Notes: generated from the letters alone by a model not told the origin. A stretch of DNA of 64,000 bases from Hippophae tibetana (GCA_037013495.1 CM072803.1:57611627-57675626); one strand, 5' to 3'; counted from the stretch's first letter, positions 47,017-59,872 are shown. A program made the numbers and translations.

Positions 47017-50000
47017 AGCAAAACTTTTAATGGAACAAACGATAGTGTCGGGGGACTGGTAATAAAAGCGAAAGGGAAAAGGAGGTTATGTAGATCGATT
47101 TCATGAAATACCTTTTAGGCTTTTTACTTTAGCCTACGGCCAATGAATGTGACCATGAACTCGGCTTTGTGCATCATTCTTACTTGACGACATTCACACG
47201 AACTTTGAAATTCCATAATCCGCCTTAAAATGAAAGTCATTGAAAATATAAAAATACTAAAATTTGTAAAAATAAAAATATTATTATAAAAATATTAAAT
47301 AAGTTTAATTATAAATTATTTAATATTTAATAAATTTAACTGATCGAAATTATAATAATTTAATTTAAACATATATTTATAATTATAAATTTTAAAAATA
47401 ATAATTTTGTAATTTCTAAAGGAGATAAGTAGTTACATTTAGGTAAAATACAATGATGTGTAAAATTAAATTCAATAAAAAAAATGACCAATAATCAATT
47501 TAGAATCAATATTGATTTTTTTACGAAAATAAATGACTTTTATGTACAGAATATAACTTTTGTACATTTCTATTGAAAATTATTAGGGTTTTTCACCGAT
47601 TCAAATCCTTTAGTTATATTAAGAGCAATAATTTTGTCAATAGTAGTTTAATCTTTTTTGTTTTGAATAACTTTGAGCTAACAATTTTTTTCATTTTATT
47701 TTTATTTGTTCTCGAAAATTTTCAAATGTTATTAAGATATGTATTTTATAGATTATTTACAAAAATAGAAAACAATAAATAAAAAATTATTTAAAAATTA
47801 AATTAAATTTTTTTAAAATTTTATCATTGTCACTTATTTATAACAAAAGAAATAAACTATTATAAAAATAATGAATAAATTAAACTATTTTAACTGGCAT
47901 AATTAAAGGACTTTGAGAGCATTTGTTCCAAACAATAATATTCTTCAAACTTGTAATAACAAAATAAGAAATCACTATATATAACGCAATAATAACTATT
48001 CTATATTAAAATATCTACTTTTAGAAATATCTATTTATAAAACTGGAAACTTTTGTGTTGTGATAAGATTAGCTAAAAAATAGCATTATTTATGTTAAGT
48101 TTATATTTTATTATTAAAACATTTCACTTTGAATATAATATAATTCGATGTAATTCATGTTAAACTATATTAGTTTAGACAATATTAAAGTCTATTCAAT
48201 TAAATATTATCAATATTATTAAAGTATTATTTTTAGTGTTATAAATTTTAAAGATATTATTTTATGTAATTTTTGAATCTTAATTGCACCAGACCCAAAA
48301 AATATATATTGGAAGAAATAGATAAAAATGATGTTTGATAAACATAAGGAGTCAAATTTGCAAATTTTTAACATGCTAATGTATACTTAAATATTTCAAA
48401 TGAGCTTTTTGCCCATTTCAGCTCATTTAAAGTTGGCTTAATGACTTCATTAGTTAGAAAAGTGCAACTCATTTAACTCACGAGCTTAAATGAGTAGCTC
48501 TAGAACTCATAAACAACTCACTTAATTCATAAACTTAAATGGGTATTTCACTTGAGCTAAAGAGTACCTCAGTTCATTTAACAATTTTTTTACTAAACAT
48601 ATTTTTTTAGTTGAACAATTTTTGGCTAACCATTTTTTGCAGTATGTTAAATTCAATTTTCATTTTGTATACATTGTTAGCATTAGTTTCTGTGAAAATA
48701 AACCAAACTATAACTAGTTATTTTTTCTTCAAATAATAAAAATAACATTTTATATATTTTTCTAATACAAGATGAAACTACATATCAAGTTCTTACATTA
48801 TCTAGTTTAGTCTAGTTATTAGTGTTGAACATAACAGTTGAATGTATGATTGTTTTAGGTTATGATCATATGTGTTGTCTGGTTCTTCTTTTTCATTTTA
48901 TATCATTATTTTGAAAACAAAATGAAGGGATACCAACAGGGTCACGTGGCTAGTACACAGGTATTGTGGGCAATCAGGATTATTCCTAGATGCACTCCTT
49001 CGTAAAGAGTACAAAGGTCATTATCTTTTACTTTTCCATATGCCAAAGTCCTAAGGACTAAAGACGAAGGTTTTAAAGTAGAGAGTTAATGATGATAAGT
49101 TCCATAGATTAAGAGACAAGGTCCTTGTGATAACTAAAGACTTCATTTAGAGGTTCTCATCCTATGTACACCGATGGGATGTACCAATAAATGAGGCCCT
49201 CTACTTCACAAGTTTTCATGGTTATTGGTGACCAAAGACTCTCAAATTACTTTTAAAAGTCTTCATTGGTAGTTTTTGTGTCCTATCTTTTCAACTATTT
49301 GATATAAGATATGATAGTTTTCCCCAAGGGAGGTTTTGACACATGTTGGCTAGGGATTTAAAAGTTTTATGACACGCAATATGGTTATAATTTCCTAGAG
49401 ATCTTGGGTGAAAGTTTGAGGAAATTGTTTAAACACTTATCCATTGGATGAGGCGATGTGAGAGGATCTTATGCATTTTGTTTTGGGTTATTTGAGGTAT
49501 AAAACCATTATCTCTTCGAATTTTCTCACTTTCTGCTAATTTGAAGCCATAATTCTTTCTCAAGTCATTTGTGAGCTTTCCCAATTCTATAAAACAATTT
49601 TTTTGTTTGGTAGGTTCTCCTACATGTTTGGGTTATTTTCATTAATTGTACTACTTACTTTCCAATTGCTTTCCTAATCTTTCAATTTTATTTTGCTCTT
49701 CATAATTGGCTTTGCTTCTTAGTTCCTTGGCATTTTGCTTATTTCCTAGTGTTTGTAACTTTATTCTTCATTTTTTAAGGTATTCTCTTACTTTGATCTT
49801 TCATGCTCTAATTTATTTATCTTAGTTCTGTTTCCATTTTCATTAAACTTTCCTTTAAATTTTAGAAAGTATCTTTGAGAAGGATCAACCTATGGTAATT
49901 CTAAGAATGATAATGTTTGGAAAGATGGAAGGACTAGGGAGGATTTGGAATCTCTTTTTCATAATTTAGGGGAAATAAGTTCTCATAAGTGATAATTTAT

Positions 50001-50195
50001 AAAAAATTAGTTATTATTTCCTCTATATTTATGATTATTTTATTATTCTTATGTGTTATAATTTTTTTTATTTTATATGTTATGAGAAAAATATGAGCTT
50101 TTATACTTGGAAAGAAAAGTGGATGTTATAGCAATGTTGATGTCTATAGAAGAGATGTAGATGTACTTAATTGACCTATAGTTTGTGTCTCCTTC
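47017..50195. other. AT-rich intergenic stretch without a recognised gene
   Basis: I see no gene. A 69-codon plus frame at 47573-47782 is low-complexity F/I/L/N. 48900-49900 is less AT-rich and might be the remains of a repeat, but I recognise no motif in it. Confidence 0.5.
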
Positions 50196-50208
50196 CACTA
50201 CTACAAAA
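50196..50208 (+). repeat. CACTA-2 5' terminal inverted repeat
   Basis: CACTACTACAAAA followed by TGGGTCATTAAAG, a standard CACTA terminus. The preceding 3 bp, TTC, would be the target duplication, but the partner end is missing. Confidence 0.85.
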
Positions 50209-50485
50209 TGGGTCATTAAAGTTGATATGTAAAGTCAAGTTTTGGATAAAACTAATGTATAATCAATTTAAAGTCAATTCGGTGAAAAACTGACGCAACA
50301 TGTAGCATCGGTTCTACGTGTCAACCGATGTTATCCACGTAATTAATTTTTTTGGTCAATTATTATTTTATTTGAAATCTTTAAAATTGAATTTGGATAT
50401 ATATATATAGTATAACTTTTTCTTCTTTTATTTAGTCGTTTGGTTTTTAAAATTATATAATTTATAGAATTTTGTGTATTTGTTT

Positions 50486-51123
50486 GGATATGTACTTAAT
50501 TTTATGTACATGTTTTTCATACATAGTTATCGAATTTGGATAACATGAAAAACACAATACATAAAAAGTTTATATATGAGCCAAAATATAAAAGATCTAT
50601 AGTTAATTAAAATCTTAAAAAATAATTGACCAAAAAAATAAAAAAAATTATTGTTTAATTTCAATTTTTAAAAGTGTTAAAATAAAAAAATGCATGTGGA
50701 TACATACTTAATTTTATGTACATGTTTTTCATACGTAGTTATTGAATTTGGATAGCATGAAAAATACAATATATAGAAAAGTTTTCAAAAAAATATAAAA
50801 AGTCTATAGTTAATTAAGCTCTTAAAAAATAATTGACCAAAAAATTAAAAAAAAATTGTATTGTTTAATTTCAATTTTAAAAACTGTTAAAATAAAAAAT
50901 GCACGTGGATACGTACTTAATTTTATGTACATGCATTCCTTACATAGTTATTGAATTTGGATAGCATGAAAAACATAACATAGAAAAGTTTTCAAAAAAT
51001 ATAAAAGGTATATGGTTAATTAAAATTTTAAAAAATAATTGACCAAAAACATAAAAAAAATTGTATTGTTTAATTAATTTTAATTTTAAAAATAGTTAAT
51101 TAAAATAATAAAAAAATACGCGT
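50486..51123. repeat. Three tandem copies of about 212 bp in CACTA-2
   Basis: Copies begin at 50486, 50698 and 50907, each with GGATA-x-GTACTTAATTTTATGTACATG (one or two differences) and ending in the motif before GTGGATA. A fourth start motif occurs at 51124 and then passes into the subterminal palindrome. Non-coding. Confidence 0.85.
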
Positions 51124-51884
51124 GGATAGCGTCGGTTGACACATAGAACCTATGCTATCCACGTGTGTAGCATCAGTTCAACACATCAATCGACGGTATC
51201 CACATGTATTTTTCCATTACTCTTCTCTCTTCTCCATCACAACATTATTTTCAGTTTGCACGCAACACCCAAAAAAAACTCAAAACTGAGCTCACCTCTT
51301 CCATTCTTTCTCATTTTTCGGTCACCTCTAACCACTATTTCCAACACCGGTTAGTGGGTTATCTTCCTCTCTAAATTATCTTTCAGATCCCTTATTTTTT
51401 TTAGCGAATATTCAATTTTTTTATATCTATCTTCTCACTTACAAAATATCATTTTTTTTCTTCATTTCTTTCATTTAGTCACTTCAATTACTCTTGTAAG
51501 TATTTCTATTAATCCTACGCACTTATTATTCAACTTGCATAAATTTTTGTATAAATTTTTTATTTATGTATGTTTTGTATTATGCTTGTTATTATATGTT
51601 TGACTGATTTTCTGTGAAAATAATATCTGGATGTTATGGATTTGAGGAACTAGAATATTTACCATACATGGATAAATGTATTTACATATAAATAATTATA
51701 TTTTATTAAATAAAAGTAATACAATTTTAAAATAATTAAAATGATAAATTTGTGTATTATGCATGTTTTGGTATATATTCTAATAACTAGGGAATTCATA
51801 TATAATAATACTTGAAATATATTGATTGGATACATAATTAATATGTTTAATTAATGTCATTAATAGCAAATAGATAAATCTTGG

Positions 51885-52589
51885 ATGTCAAAGTGTAGAA
51901 TTGAGCAGGACTACATTTATAGAGTTGAAAGTTTCATGGAATTTGCTTGTAGAAATAGTAATAATGAAATTAGTATGATTCAATGTCCATGTGTTAAATG
52001 TAAAAATGAGCGATTTCATGAAGTTGACGAGGTTAAGTATCACCTTATCCGTAGTGGTATTCTTTTAAGCTATAAATGTTGGTATTATCATGGAGAAAAT
52101 ATTGATAATACTCATGGGGAAGAGATAAATAAGAATGTAAGTGGATTACATACATTTTATCATAATGTACGGACAAAAAATATGTTTCATGGTGTTGAAG
52201 ATGAACTACATGAGGATGATCCCAAAACCTTTAAAAAAATTCTAGAAGATGCTGAAACATCGTTGTATCCAAAATGCAAGAAATACACTAAAATTAGTAT
52301 GATTCGATGTCAATGTGAAGGCAAAACATGGTTTTTCTGAAAAATGATTCACGGATAGATATGTTTCCTGAGGTTATTGAATTTCCATCTTTAATGTATG
52401 AAGTGAAGAAAACTCTTAGTCAATTTGGCATGGAATATCATAAGATTCATGCTTGTCCAAATGATTGCATTCTTTGTAGAAAAAATATGAGACATTAGAT
52501 AATTGTCTGATGGGTAAAGAATCAAGATGGATGCATGTTACAAATGAGACAACACCTAAGAAAGGCTTGCACACAAAGGTTCTTTGGTA
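51885..52589 (+). pseudogene. TNP2 transposase, N-terminal part (CACTA-2)
   Basis: Open frame 51885-52340 encodes a transposase-associated domain: VESFMEFACRNSNNEISMIQ, a zinc-finger-like CPCVKCKN, and KCWYYHGENIDNTHGEE. A frameshift near 52330 is followed by tracts of the TNP2 core (QFGMEYHKIHACPNDCIL in another frame). The sequence stops at 52589 in the codons for KVLWYI because the solo LTR is inserted there. It resumes at 54569. Confidence 0.85.
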
Positions 52590-52594
52590 CATTC
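52590..52594. repeat. Target-site duplication of the solo LTR, left
   Basis: CATTC, repeated at 54564-54568. Removing the LTR and one copy restores a TNP2-like frame (WYIPLIP). Confidence 0.95.
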
Positions 52595-54563
52595 TGTTGT
52601 TTGTTTTTTCAACACACAAAAACGTGCAAGTATACACGGTCACAAGTAATAAAATTTGTAAGTAAAGTATCGTTCCCACGGAGATTTGTTACTATAGTTT
52701 ATTGATTACTAAAATTGTCTCAATCTGATTTTATTCAAAACGTACGTTGATTGAAGCAATGTAAGAAAAGAGTTAAAACAAAATAAAAGAAATCTAGGAT
52801 TGCAATTTTTCACCAAATTAATCAACTCAAATCATTTTATTTTCTTTTGATTTATATTTTTTAGTACATTTAATTTGTCAACCGAAAACTTCTAATTTTA
52901 TTCATACATCTGTTCCGAGCTCCGTACAAACACACCTCGTTAAATTAATTCACTATATCTCTATGAGAATTAAATTCACCGAAATTCATTACGTTTTAAG
53001 TTTTCAAATGGCCACACATACAATTAGGGTATATTCCTATCCTTCATCATACATGTCATTCTATTTACGAGCAATATACACACGAATGCCTCTTCCAAGT
53101 TTATTCATGTGCCACAGATCGTTTCGATAAGATTCGTAAATAATCAAAAAGCATTAAACACAAAATAGAACGAACAAATCGAATGTCTTATAAATCTATC
53201 AAAAATAATTGAAATAAAAGCATCAAAAATTTAGATCAAATGCAACCCTAGAAAAATTAAATTACTTCATAAAATAAAAATAAAAATTACAATACCTACA
53301 GAAAATTAAGATGAAGAAGAAGAAAAATTAAAACATCACTTAAAACAAATTTTTGGCACACGCAGAACACAACAAAAGCCAAAAATGGCTTCTGCGTGTT
53401 CCACAGCCAACACACAAACACCCCAAAAATTACAAACTCAAAAAAATTTCTTAAAACTATCCTCTTATCTCCTATTTATACCCAAAAATAATACATCTAA
53501 AATATTACATTTTTTATTTTATTTTTTTAATAAAACGCGTAATAATTTTTTTATCGAAAAATTAAATAACGCGTATCGAAAATCGGATCGAAAATTCACG
53601 CGTGAGACACGGGCGCCGATTCTGCATTTTTTAATTTCTTTATGCGTGCCACGTGTCAGCGTCTGATTCACTGAAAGGAATTAACGCGGACACATGGCAG
53701 CTTCTCATTGGACATTGGAAACGACGCCGGCGACAAAAAGGAACGGAGAAAACGGCCACATACGGGCGCGATCCTGCGCTTTCGCGCTCATCGTAACATG
53801 CCACGTGTCATTACATGATTGGCTGAAAAATAGAGTGGGACACGTGGCAGTTGCTGATTTGAGGAAAGGATTCAGAGTGAACACGTGGCAGCTTCTGATT
53901 GGAGGAAAAGCTGGTTGCACGCTGAGATCAACGCACGGGATCAGAGGCGCGCGTACGTGGGGGACAGCGGCTGACGCGTCAGAAAAGTGGGTCCCACCTG
54001 CACGCCGGCCTACGTGGCAGGTGGGCCCCACTCGGGCGCCGAGCCGCGTAAACAATTCTGCACCCACGCGATCTGGTCGGGCGTGAATGGCACGCGCGGA
54101 TCTCAGCCGTTTCTTTCTTTGATCGGATGGTCCACGTGTCGCGCGTGCATGTTGGCGCGTGGTCTTTTCACCTGCGCAGAAATTTAAACTTTAATTAATT
54201 GGATTTTGGCCCACAAATCTATTTCAAATTACTTTTTCAACTTTCTTTAATTACAGTTTAGCCTTTTTCTAATTTACATTAAATTTTTAAACTTTTAATA
54301 ATTAAAAGTAAGCCCGAATTTAATTTAAATTATATTTTTGACTTTTATAAATTGCAATTAAATACTATTTTATTTGAAATTATATTTTTGGACTCAAATT
54401 TGCAATTAATTAAGTTTTTCGATACAAATTATTTAATTTTATTAAAATATATAAAAAACAGTAAATACTAATTTGTTAAACTAAAATTAACTAGAAACAT
54501 TGAAAACATAGCAATTATAATTAATAAAATAGGTGAAAATAACTATATAAAATACAGTTATCA
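52595..54563 (-). mobile_element. Solo LTR of the G-box retroelement family
   Basis: A 1969-bp sequence beginning TGTTGTTTG and ending AGTTATCA on the plus strand, with a perfect 5-bp target duplication CATTC. Transcription orientation is minus: the TATA box (TATAAATAGG) is at about 53471-53480, with U3 to its right, full of CACGTG and CCAATCA motifs. The left end (52610-52690) has the GTGCAAGTATAC...ATCGTTCCCACGG style seen at ends of Athila/Tat-type gypsy LTRs. It has no internal region, so it arose by LTR-LTR recombination or lost it otherwise. Its right 1.1 kb is the parent of the LTR part of the tandem array. The reading frames at 53385-54187 are shadows. Confidence 0.92.
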
Positions 54564-54568
54564 CATTC
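54564..54568. repeat. Target-site duplication of the solo LTR, right
   Basis: Second copy of CATTC, followed by CTCTGATTCC of the TNP2 gene. Confidence 0.95.
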
Positions 54569-56470
54569 CTCTGATTCCTCGCTTTCAAAGGTTGTTTAAA
54601 AGTAAAGAGACATCAAAGATATTGACTTGGAATTCAAATAATCGATCTGATGATGGGGTGCTACGTCATCCTTGTGATTCTCCAAATTAGAAAGTAGTAG
54701 ATAATTTATCCTCTCAATTTGCATCTGATCTGTGCAATCTTTGTCTTCTCATTGCTACCAATGGAATTAATCCACATAGTTCCCTTAGTAGTAGATATAG
54801 CTATTGGCCAGTAATTATGGTAACATACAACCATCCTCCCTGGTTGTGTATGAAAAGAAAATTAATCATATTAACATTATTGATCTCAGGACCGAAATAA
54901 CTCGGTATTGATATTGATGTATATTTGCAGCCTCTAATAGATGATTTAAAGACATTATGGAATGATGGTGTAAATGTTTATGATGCACATAAATAAGAAC
55001 ACTTTAACTTGACGGGGGTCCTTTTATGGACAATTAATGTTTTTCCTGCCTATGGGAACTTATCAGGACATGCAACAAAAGGTTACAAGGGATGCCCTAT
55101 ATGTAGTGATGGCACTTCTGCAACTTATCTTGTTCACGGACAAAATATGTCTTATAGAAGACATAGAAGATTTTTTCCATCTGGACACAAGTTTAGATAT
55201 CAAAAGAAACCATTTGATGGTGAAGAAGATCATGATCATACACCCCGAACTTTACGAGGTGTTGAGATATTAAGTCAATTGAATGGTTTGACATTCAAAC
55301 AATATGGAAATATGAAAAAAAGAATACTCACTAAGGTAGAGAAACCAAAGAGGTCAACTAATGAAAGGGGTGAAAATGAAAAATGAGGAGAATCAGTAGA
55401 CCATGGTTGTTGGAATAAAAAATCAATATTTTAAGAATTACCTTATTCGAAAGACCTACACATTCATCATATCTTAGATGTCATGCACATTGAGAAAAAT
55501 GTATGTGAGAGCTTGATTGGTACATTACTTAATATATCTGGAAAAAAGAAAGATGGAATTAAAGCAAGACTGGATTTAAAGAAACTAGGTATACAACCTG
55601 AATTGGTACGAAGGGTGGAAAATGATAAGAATCGAACATACTTGCCACCAGCATCATATACAATGTCAACAAAAGAGAATGATGTGTTTTTTAAATGTTT
55701 GGAGGGTGTGAAAGTTTCTGATGGTTACTCATCCAACTTAAGAAATTTTATGTCTATCACCGATAAAAAACTTTTTGGATTGAAATCACATAAGTGACAT
55801 ATCTTAATGCAACAGTTATTACTAGTTGCTATTAGATCAATTCTTCCAAAACATATTCAATTATCAATAATGCTTCTTTCTTCATTCTTCAATACAATAT
55901 ACAAGAAATCTATATCAATTGATGAGTTATACTCTTTACAGAAAGATGTTGTAGGGAAATTGTGTCTAATTGAATAATATTTTCCTCCTTCTTTCTTCAA
56001 CATAATGATTCACTTGTGTGTTCATTTATTTCGTGAGGTTCAATTGTGTGGTCCTACTTACTTAAGATGGATGTATCATTTTGAGAGATATATGTAAGTC
56101 CTTAAAGGATATGTAAATAATAGAAATCGACTTAAAGGATGCATGGTGGAATGTTACATTGTTGAAGATGCCATTGAGTTTTGTTCTGAATACTTTAGTT
56201 GTTGCACTAAAATTGGGAATCCTACGAACAAGTTTTTTCTTAGAACGTAACATGATATAAGTAGGTAACCCTATGCTTGGTGGAAGTAAGAAATTGTTTA
56301 TTGATCGCACTCGATGGGAAAAAGCACACCGAATCATTTTGGTAAATAATAATGAGGCATAACCATACATAGAGTAAGTGTTGTTTAACCTTTCCATTTA
56401 TGCAAAAATTATTTTTTATTTAACCATTAATGATGATATCTACTTGATATATCTTTAATAATATTACATG
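54569..56470 (+). pseudogene. TNP2 transposase, middle and C-terminal part (CACTA-2)
   Basis: Continues the TNP2 core after the solo LTR: RFQRLFKSKETSKILTW, then SSLSSRYSYW-like sequence near 54780. 55009-55386 codes for TGVLLWTINVFPAYGNLSGH and CPICSDGTS, and 55483-55797 for the DUF4218-type MHIEKNVCESLIG. The C-terminal tract with KIGNP and WEKAH lies at about 56160-56370. Stops occur at 54689, 55384, 55796 and others. The segment at about 56170-56465 is homologous to the TNP2 piece in each tandem-array unit. Confidence 0.85.
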
Positions 56471-56766
56471 ATGCATTTAACTTATTGAAGATCGATCCTC
56501 GTTATAAAAAAAGGAGAAAAATGGTTGTATGATGAACATAAGCAAGAGCTTATTAATTGATTTCGCAACCATATAAGTGTCAAATACAAGAATTCATTAG
56601 TACTTCTATGCAATGTTTTAAAACTTTACTTTAAACACATTTCATGTTTTTGTATGCATAGATTCGAGATGAACTCAAGAAACTCAATCATAAAATAACA
56701 TAAAGTTTAGAATGACTTGCTTATATAGAGCATTTTATTAGCGACTTCAACATAATCACTCATCAC

Positions 56767-57597
56767 ATTTAACAATGTTCTATAATTCTTCATATCTCAA
56801 TCAATATCAAGAGAAGGATGTTAGCATCAGAGCTAAACAATTATGTGATAGAGCATTAATTCTTAACATAAATCAAAAGTTGATAATCTATTGGCCACTA
56901 AGGTTTGAACAAGGCCAAGATCATTGGATGTTGGTAATCCTTGATCTGTTCAATAATCATGCTTGGTATTTTGACTCAGATTCCATAGAACTGAGTAAAG
57001 ATAAAAAAAAATAGTTGTTGAAATGTAAGATTTATAGCTAGCTTTTTTTCTTCCATTGATCTTTGTAATGTTTAATAAAAAACTAACTGTTTTAAACTTT
57101 GATAGGGCATGGAAGCTGTGGAACAAGTTTAGGGGCATTGCCCTTAAAAAATCTCATAAGCTTATATGGCATAAAGTTATGGTATGTATAAGCGAATATT
57201 AATAATTTTATTAATTTTACTATTGAATAATAAAGATGTTTGAATATGGAAAATTATATACACTTGTTTTTGTAGGTCCCACAACAAAATAATAGAGTCA
57301 TGTGTGGTTATTATATCATGAAGTTTATGAGCGAAATCATCACAAATATCAATTTTCCAACGAATATGTGGAAATATCTTTTACCAATATACATTTTTAA
57401 CATATATGAGTTATTTTTGTGAATTCATGAAATTACATTCTTATTTTGATTTTAAATACATGTAGTTTTTTGGTTGGAACAAGACGGGCTATGACCTGTA
57501 AATTTTTGATGATTTATGAGAGGAATGGGTAGAACACATGGTTCAAATTATATCATCACAAGAAGAATTAAGAGAATATTCTGATGATCTTGAATAG
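56767..57597 (+). pseudogene. Ulp1-like (C48) cysteine protease domain of CACTA-2
   Basis: Three coding blocks: 56775-57014 (ending near HAWYFDSDS), about 57105-57180 (AWKLWNKFRG, then GT) and about 57277-57597 (after a TTTGTAG acceptor). The C48 catalytic pattern can be seen: His in DHWMLVILDL, Asp in WYFDSD, Gln in VPQQNNRVM and Cys in the following CGYYIMKFM. Such domains are fused to or placed after TNP2 in many plant CACTA elements and resemble SUMO proteases. This copy may keep its catalytic residues, but its transposase partner is dead. Confidence 0.75.
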
Positions 57598-57797
57598 CAT
57601 ATGACAATATAATATTAATTTTTATAATGCTTTAATTTCTCTATTCCTATGTCTGAAGTCCCTTGTTTGATGAATGTTTTGTTTGATGAATGTTTATGTG
57701 CTCATGTATTTAAGGGAATGCATTGTTTTATGGACCTATTTTTTGTACAAACTTCATCTCATCTCTCTTGGCTATTTTCCTTATGACAACATCATGG

Positions 57798-58108
57798 TAG
57801 CACTTTATTAATATTTTGTTTATAAATATAAAGCTATTTGAAATAAAGCTGATATTTTTAATGATATAATGAGCTCTAAATATAAAGTCAAGTGTAACTC
57901 CGATTTGTTACTTGGCTTGGTTGAGTTTTGGTGCCCATAAACGTATTACACAATTGTTCTATATGTTTAATGGCACCAAAACTCAACCAAACCAAGTAAC
58001 AAATCAGAGTTACACTTAACTTCAAATTAGAGCTCATTATAGCATTAAAAATACCAACTTGATTCTAGATAGCTTCAAATTTATAGACAAAAGATTAATA
58101 AAGTGCTA
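57798..58108. repeat. Large inverted repeat (138-bp arms, 36-bp loop)
   Basis: The left arm 57798-57935 (TAGCACTTTATTAAT...GGTGCC) is matched in reverse complement by 57972-58108 (GGCACC...TTAATAAAGTGCTA) with scattered mismatches, mostly single substitutions. The loop is 57936-57971. A transcript would form a hairpin of about 135 bp. It may be a foldback MITE or a small-RNA precursor. No coding sequence. Confidence 0.88.
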
Positions 58109-58878
58109 ATAAAAACAATACAGAAAGTGATGAACATAAGTAAATAAAATACAAGTAATTTAATATAAGAGAAAAATTAATATTAAATATATGATGAAAG
58201 AAATTGATAAAGATGTAAAAATTGAACAGTAATTATAATAGAATATATATAACATAAGAGATATATGACAGAATAGATAAATATAACATATTATAAATAA
58301 TCTATTTGTCTCAAAATATTAAAAAAAAGTTTTTGTATTTGTTTGTCAAAAAAGTAAAGGGTAAAATTATCTTAAGATTGTTAGAAATAATACATGAACA
58401 AACAATTTAAGAATTAAATTATTTTATTAAAAAATAATTAGAAATATATATAAATATATAAATACAAAATTTGAATAATATATAAATTAAATAAATAAAA
58501 AATAATAACTGAGGCTTGTATATTACACAATGTCTTTAAGATAATTTTTTCGCTCACCGTGAGTGTTTGAGAACGACGAAAATTTATCTCAAAGGATACA
58601 ATGATTAAATAATAATAAACTTATATCATAGTTTATTATTGTACGAGCTTTAAAGTTTCTAAACTCTATTGAAAGAACCTAACTCTAGATAGAAAATATA
58701 CAACTAAAAATAATAATAAATAAATAAATAAAATATTTTTTTTGGAACATTACCTTAAATGCCCCTGAGGTTTGGCATATCTTCAATTATGCCATTGAGG
58801 TTTATAAAATATCAAAAATTCCCTTATACCTTAATGTTGTTAATTTTCCATCCATTACTATTTATATTACTATTCCTA
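58109..58878. other. AT-rich stretch with a dispersed-repeat-like segment
   Basis: Mostly A/T. 58751-58850 (CCTTAAATGCCCCTGAGGTT, then a second TGCCATTGAGGTT) looks like a dispersed repeat with an internal duplication of TGCC-x-TGAGGTTT. A 60-codon frame there is not a gene. The movement protein expected downstream of the pararetroviral primer site is not recognisable here. Confidence 0.4.
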
Positions 58879-58891
58879 GGCTCTGATACCA
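58879..58891 (-). other. Pararetroviral primer site (initiator tRNA-Met)
   Basis: The minus strand reads TGGTATCAGAGCC, the conserved minus-strand primer site of caulimovirids, conventionally their map origin. Copia elements use the same site, but no copia LTR end abuts it and the surrounding genes are pararetroviral. Confidence 0.7.
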
Positions 58892-59170
58892 ATTTCTATG
58901 GATCGATACAATTTTTTAATCGAGGGTTAATATTGACCTAGTTCATGGTCTTTTCTATTTATTGAAGGTAATAATTTTTCTAAAAAGCTTATTATTTTGC
59001 TATATAAATCTAATTTTCTTCTATATTCATTACAATTGCACCGTATATTATGTTTTTCATTATGTTGGTTGCTTAATTCTAATCATGAATCTATTAATTG
59101 TCTTTTAAAATTAAAAATTATTCTTTCATTTGTTAAATCTAATAATTCTAATGTACTAATGATTCGATAT

Positions 59171-59542
59171 TCATAGAGTATTATCTTGATAAATCATATG
59201 TATTGAATGTATATTATTTTGTCTTATTGGTAGTATATAATCAGGTTTTTCTTGTATACATACATTGTATTTATAATCTTCAAAGTAGTAATATCCAAAT
59301 ATTAAGTTATTGAATTCTTCTTTCTCTATTCTCACATATTTTTGACTAAAATATTCTTTTAATGTCCTTGAAACATGATGGTCTATGATGCTTGTAATAG
59401 CTTTAATATAATCTGTATAGATATCTAATAAGGTGTTAAATATTTTAAAAATTTCAAGACAAGTTTCATTGTTTTCATTTTTAAAATATTCATTTAAATG
59501 ATAAAGATAACTTTTATCAAATGTTTCTAATGAATTAGATTT
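59171..59542 (-). other. Unassigned open stretch in the pararetroviral leader
   Basis: 123 sense codons without a stop and without an early ATG, bounded by TAA upstream and TGA at 59171-59173. The composition is protein-like (mixed charged and aromatic residues, for example RTLKEYFSQKYVRIEKEEF). I do not recognise it. It could be part of a degraded viral ORF or of an older inserted gene. It lies between the promoter and the primer site, where caulimovirids normally have only a leader. Confidence 0.4.
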
Positions 59543-59872
59543 TTATCTTTGATATCCATTGGAATTATTAGTTGTTTATTTCTAAACATAAATTACATTT
59601 TCTTGTTTTAACAATATTATGTTTTGTTGTAAGCAAATATTTAAACATTTAAGATTCTTAACTAGCTTCAATTTATAATTATTTTACCTGAATTTGATGG
59701 GACCACCATGGTCTTCCCTTCTATTCATGTTCTTTTGTTACACTTGTTATGCCTAAGCTTTCCTCAAATCTCAATGCCCTCCTGGAAATGTTGAGCCTTC
59801 TACATCCGTACATAAATGGTGTCCAATAGTTGACTTACTAAAGAAGAGTAACTGAACTCCATTTTATTCATA

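Larger units (their letters stand above)
50196..57597 (+). mobile_element. CACTA (En/Spm) transposon, CACTA-2, decayed
   Basis: Starts with a canonical CACTACTACAAAA at 50196. It carries subterminal AGCATCGGTT-type palindromes (50298-50345 and 51121-51200), a 212-bp tandem repeat, then a TNP2 gene and a Ulp1-like protease domain in the same orientation. A solo LTR (52595-54563) interrupts it. I found no matching 3' terminus, so the right end given is that of the last coding sequence. It is the same family as CACTA-1 but in opposite orientation. Confidence 0.85.
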
